In this document: positions 59,871-64,000 of the stretch, piece by piece | How positions within the stretch are numbered: the first letter of the stretch is position 1 | Layout: every line of letters begins with the position of its first letter | Assembly: GCA_021234155.1 (NCBI GenBank) | Contig: JAJEKV010000025.1 | Location: 10,988,982 to 11,052,981 of the forward strand | Length of the DNA stretch: 64,000 bases | Origin: Isoetes taiwanensis | Taxonomy: Eukaryota; Streptophyta; Lycopodiopsida; Isoetales; Isoetaceae | Direction: 5' to 3' | The notes under the pieces: generated by a model | The model's database searches: none | Seen by the model: only the letters and a program-made list of their open reading frames with translations | Told to the model about the DNA's origin: nothing | Position numbers and translations under genes: made by a program

Positions 59871-60240
59871 AAACACTTGGGTTTCTACACGTCAATCGGG
59901 CAGGACACTTTGGCGGTTTTATATGTTCTCCCGACAGATCTTTGAATTTTTTATTCGCCATGCTACTTGAATGGAGAATTAACCCGGCCGGATAGGGAAA
60001 CGGGTTCGCTAAGGGAGGTATTGGCATTTGCCCTCCGTAGAGGGAGCAGTAGGAAAGCTCACCGATAAATCCAAACCCCATTTCGCCGGGCCATTGTTTC
60101 CGTTTTCAATCGCACCACCATGTCTCAAGTGCAACTGACAAAACTTCCTCGACTCTCCATAACGTGAACCCACAATAATAACGGTAGCAACTCATTGTGG
60201 CTTACGCCGTGCTTTGGAGGCCAAAACGTGGTCGTAATTT
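59871..60240. repeat. Further diverged satellite-related sequence
   Basis: Contains CATGTCTCAAGTGCAA and CTCATTGTGGCTTACGCC, related to landmarks of the neighbouring units, but too diverged for a unit boundary. Confidence 0.4.
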
Positions 60241-62700
60241 ATGCATAATGCAATATCATCCATAAGCATATTGAGAAATCCTCAAACGAAGTATCTTAAA
60301 AAGGAATACAGAGAAAAGAATTAGATAGTTGTGCATTACCCACCAATCTAAATACTTAAGAAAGCTAGGTGATAAGACCGCGCTGTGTTACTGCTATCAC
60401 TTTAGGGTCAATTTCCCCGATGGTGACATCGAAAGCAACTAATTTTCACCACCGCCTAGATAAATCACACTAAGTCTAGATCGAGAAAATAATTTCAGAT
60501 AAACAAATTAAGTAGTGCCAAAATGATAGTTAACTGCTTCAAGAATTATCAATTCTATTGCATCCATACTCCTTAGAGTTTAGTCAACCAGCATTCTTAA
60601 AGGATTCCTGTATGCAGGAAGGACAAAAGATACTGATGCAATTGTTTGGAATTGGGGAGCCGCCAAACTATAACGCCTAGCCACTAGTTTAGAGGATTAC
60701 CATGCAGGGAGCTCATACCTTCAGGCACATGACTCGGAAGCAAGGTTTTCCCAGCAAGGTTTTCCCAGTTTGTGTTTAGTTTAAGGTGTTAGTCATGGTA
60801 TTTTTGCTTGCTCCAACAATTACATCTCTAATTTAGTGCAACTGCCTAAGTGCAATATCTTGTTTTTCAAAGAACCATTGATCTTTAGTGCAAATCGCCT
60901 AAGTGTTATTTTTAATTGAGGAACATGACATGGAATCATTGGGCAAAGAGCCATCACAATTGTTATGAGTTAAGAGCCTATTTTCCATAATGAGGATCTT
61001 TTTATCCTGAATTGAATTTCCCTACATGTATGCATGGGTGCCGCGGTTTTTCCTTGCAATGGCTATTAACCACTAAAGCTGTGCCCTAAAATATTATTTT
61101 ATTTTCATATCCTGGCAGAACCTTAACAAAGCCGCGAGATTCATCTTCGGCACATCTCTATCGTGACATGCTCCATTCCGGCCATGGTCTCTTTGCTACG
61201 GTAAAGCACTGCTTTGTTTCTTAGCAAGACGACCCTTCAAAGTTTCCGCATTATGGATCTGCAATAGGCTCAAGCATCTCATTTGTGGTAACGACACTGG
61301 TTTCCAAATAGAAAATGTCAAGGACTCACGTTTCTACAAAAAGCCGGGTTGAGAACAGCAAACATCCAAATGGGTAAATGGAATACACTAATGGATATGG
61401 AACAGGGCCAAGGCAATTCACCAGAACAACTGCTTGAAAGGTATAACACTTAAACGTGTCTTTTGTTTGCACAATGTCCGGATTGATCCAACTTTTCAAT
61501 AAATGGGGATTTCATTTTGCTTTATGATTCGCTTACCCCTATTGGATGCAAAATGGTTCTCGCCGCTTATGACGATATCCCAAGGGTGATAAATAATTGC
61601 GATATTTTCGTAAAACAAATGATCTTTGCAAGATTGGCAATGTAGACCAAATCTTTCACAATGTGATCTTCATTTCTTTGCATTTATCAGTCAGGACAAG
61701 GGTTACAAAGGGTGATCTAATATAAGCCGAGGGGACCCATCACCGTACCTTTACTACAGGTGTTACCATTTTCATGCTAACATGTATTGTTTGGCTGCGT
61801 GCACGATCCCTCCTCTTTGGTATTCCTTTGTTCTCATGGCGTTGGTATTTTGCTCCCAAGTGATATGGAGCAATCAAGAAACTATTGCAAAATGATTCAC
61901 CAAGACAGAAGCTATTTTTCCCTTTGCCTGATTGGAAGTTGTTCTTCCTGGCGCAGAAATGAAGCGGCTCTATTTAATGGATGCTGACTCGCTATGCCCT
62001 CGTCCGGCTACATTAACCTCAAATTGTACTTTGTGGATTATGTATAATCGCGGCAAGATGTCGCTGATCCTTATTGCTACTAAGGTTTTTCCTCAAACCC
62101 TTCGCCAAGCGGGGTTTAACTGTAGTAATACCGCCGCTTCTTTGTACCTCTTGGGTCCCATAGCCGCTTATTCCTGACCATAAAATCATATCTCTATTCT
62201 ATTCCTATTCTATTCTCATTAAGGCTTATAAGCCCATCTTCATAGAGGCACATGTACCGCACTGCCAATATGAAGATCAAGACTAGTTCTTGCTTTTAAT
62301 CGGCATGTAGTAAATTTGACCATTGGGTTAATATTACAACCGCTTCTACACAGTATAGATACAAGGGATACTGAAAGCAGGGAAGACATAGATACCTTAT
62401 TTTCTGGTAATCAATAAACGCATGTATATTACAGCTTGAAGCATTGATTTTCTTCTCGTATTTTGGTAAGGTTACAAAGTTTGATCATTATATATATAGA
62501 TACCGTGACTAAAGGAACACAAGTACCAAATTTGAACTGCTCAAATTTTTGGATTGATAATGTCAGTAGTTGATTGATCAATGATACACCTAGGATACTA
62601 GGTTGGCCGCAGTTTTTTAGACACTCACCCTCTGTTTAACCGGAGTTGCTTAGGCCCCCTTCACCAAATTCCTATCAAACATGTATTCAAATCTTGTAAT
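60241..62700. other. AT-rich DNA, no recognised gene
   Basis: Holds a short perfect duplication GCAAGGTTTTCCCA at about 60,740-60,767. Plus-strand frames at 61,787-62,177 (YCKMIHQDRSYFSLCL and so on) are short and unrecognised. Confidence 0.4.
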
Positions 62701-62701
62701 C

Positions 62702-63556
62702 TACTTCATCTTATACCCGACCGCTTGAACTTTTACAGGAGTTTTCATTCTAATTGGGATCAGCATACAATTTGATTGGGCAAATTAGCCGAAAAATCAT
62801 GACTACATGCTTCAACTGCTAGGAGATAATGCCATAGGGCTAAATTATGCAACAGCTTATATTATAGCCCAGAGGCATATAGCAAGGTATGTTACATTTC
62901 ATTTGCAAAATACAACAGAGTAGCTTTTGGCTTTTACTGACAAAATGGAATTGGAGCGCCTTTACTATCATGCCATTAGGCTTCTGCCACTCGCCATGTA
63001 AATTTTTGATAATAATGGTACTGCCATGTACATGTGGATCGACATGCATTCAATCTTTGTGGTAATTTATCTTATACTAGCATTTGACCGTTGAACATTT
63101 ACAGGATTTTCGTTGTTCCCAATCAAACAAATATGCAACTGAATAAAAGAGCCGGAAAACCAAATGAGCAAGATCTTGACAAGAAGCATGAGTTAATGCC
63201 ATGGGGCTTAATCATGGCAGCTGTCATAGTATATAGCCCATAGAGGCAAATATCAAGGATTTTCGTTCCCAATCTGAAACAACAAATACACACTTGAATG
63301 GACAAAGAGCTGGAAAACCAATTGACAAGGTTTTGACAAAGTCGCAGCTAATGCCATCGGGCTTAATCATGGCAACGCCATAGTACAACCCATAGAGGCA
63401 AATATCAAGGAGTTTTATTTGTTCCCAATCCTAATCAGATATACAACTTGAGGGACAAATAGCTGGAAACCATGTGACAGCAGTTTTAACTGCAATGTTA
63501 ACGCCATGGGGTTAAGTCATTGCAAATACATATAGCCCAGTGGTAAATATCAAGGT
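62702..63556. repeat. Four copies of a roughly 150-bp repeat
   Basis: Copies at about 62,737-62,890, 63,102-63,255, 63,256-63,408 and 63,409-63,556. Shared pieces are ACAGGAGTTTT or AGGATTTTCGTT, TTCCCAATC, GAGC.GGAAAACCA, TAATGCCATGGGGCTTAATC, TAGCCCATAGAGGC and AAATATCAAGG. The first copy is separated by about 210 bp, whose start repeats the lead-in TTATCTTATAC..GACCG. Non-coding. Confidence 0.85.
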
Positions 63557-64000
63557 ATGCATATCTTCATTTTCCTCAGCATGTCCTTAAGCCGCTGTAA
63601 CTTCTTAGCAAAAATACGCCATATAATTTATGCCTTTTACTTGGTTAAAATATGTTTATCGTAAGCCTTCAAGGTTCTTTGCCAATGGCTTTGCCAATTC
63701 TACCATGTAAATGTGGGATACAATGTTTGGTAAATGAATTTATGCACACCTCTATATTATACATATACTACTGGTTGTTAAGATCAATTTTTGGGCTATA
63801 GTAAAATTTAGTAGGCGTGACTCCTCATCAGAATGGTGTAATCACCGGGTCTCTTCCATTATTGCAAAAGATTTCCAATTTGAGGTCTTAAACTATCCTA
63901 CTGCTGGAGGTAGATTTTTAATTATGAACATGACATGGAATTGTCAAAGGCATATATTTTATCACAGCAAGCAATACGTAACTGGAACGAAGTACAACAA
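63557..64000. other. AT-rich DNA to the window edge, nothing recognised
   Basis: No frame of note. GAACATGACATGGAAT near 63,927 also occurs near 60,922, a short dispersed match. Confidence 0.4.

Overview
This looks like a repeat-rich, AT-rich stretch of a plant nuclear genome. A seed-free vascular plant, most plausibly a fern, is my inference. The grounds are an intronless PLS-type pentatricopeptide repeat (PPR) gene, L1-type LINE retroposons, a Penelope-like reverse transcriptase of the land-plant type, a gag-bearing LTR element, a MITE and long simple-sequence arrays. There is no operon structure, no prokaryotic gene, no CRISPR array and no convincing intact gene.

Layout. 1-4.1 kb: decayed L1-type LINE on the minus strand (ORF1 RNA-binding domain, endonuclease, reverse transcriptase), running off the left edge. 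4.4-5.7 kb: a higher-order repeat built around three long (GA)n arrays. 5.7-9.8 kb: AT-rich DNA without recognisable genes. 9.8-12.6 kb: PPR gene on the minus strand, about 940 codons, broken by four small indels. 13.25-13.9 kb: 5'-truncated LINE with poly(A) and target-site duplication. 15.9-17.9 kb: candidate exons of an unrecognised minus-strand gene whose 3' part is tandemly duplicated.

17,996-45,401: one nested insertion. Two 0.34-kb LTRs flanked by the 5-bp duplication CTAAC enclose about 27 kb, and the uninterrupted target is preserved in the neighbouring tandem copy. Without its nested cargo the host element is only about 4 kb and shows gag (minus strand) but no pol. Inside it (about 19.8-43.3 kb) is a pile of Penelope-like elements (PLEs). 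One block has a decayed RT with recognisable plant-PLE motifs, and three further blocks (A, B inverted, C) are pairs of 2-3 kb direct repeats that I read as pLTRs. All four blocks share a 3' signature (hairpin, then a CCTACGGTAGG-like palindrome, then a T-tract) and are separated by CpG-rich linkers.

45.4-64 kb: remaining target copy, a dispersed TG...CA repeat pair, GC-rich unassigned DNA, a tRNA-like relic, a 1.7-kb minisatellite with a 20-bp unit, a complex satellite of roughly 680-bp units with an inverted copy, and four copies of a 150-bp repeat.

Caution. Paired repeats are identical over some stretches and then differ abruptly by short indels clustered at CTG/CAG/CCG, and several PPR frameshifts are homopolymer indels. 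Part of the apparent gene breakage may therefore be consensus error from long reads over methylated DNA rather than real mutation.
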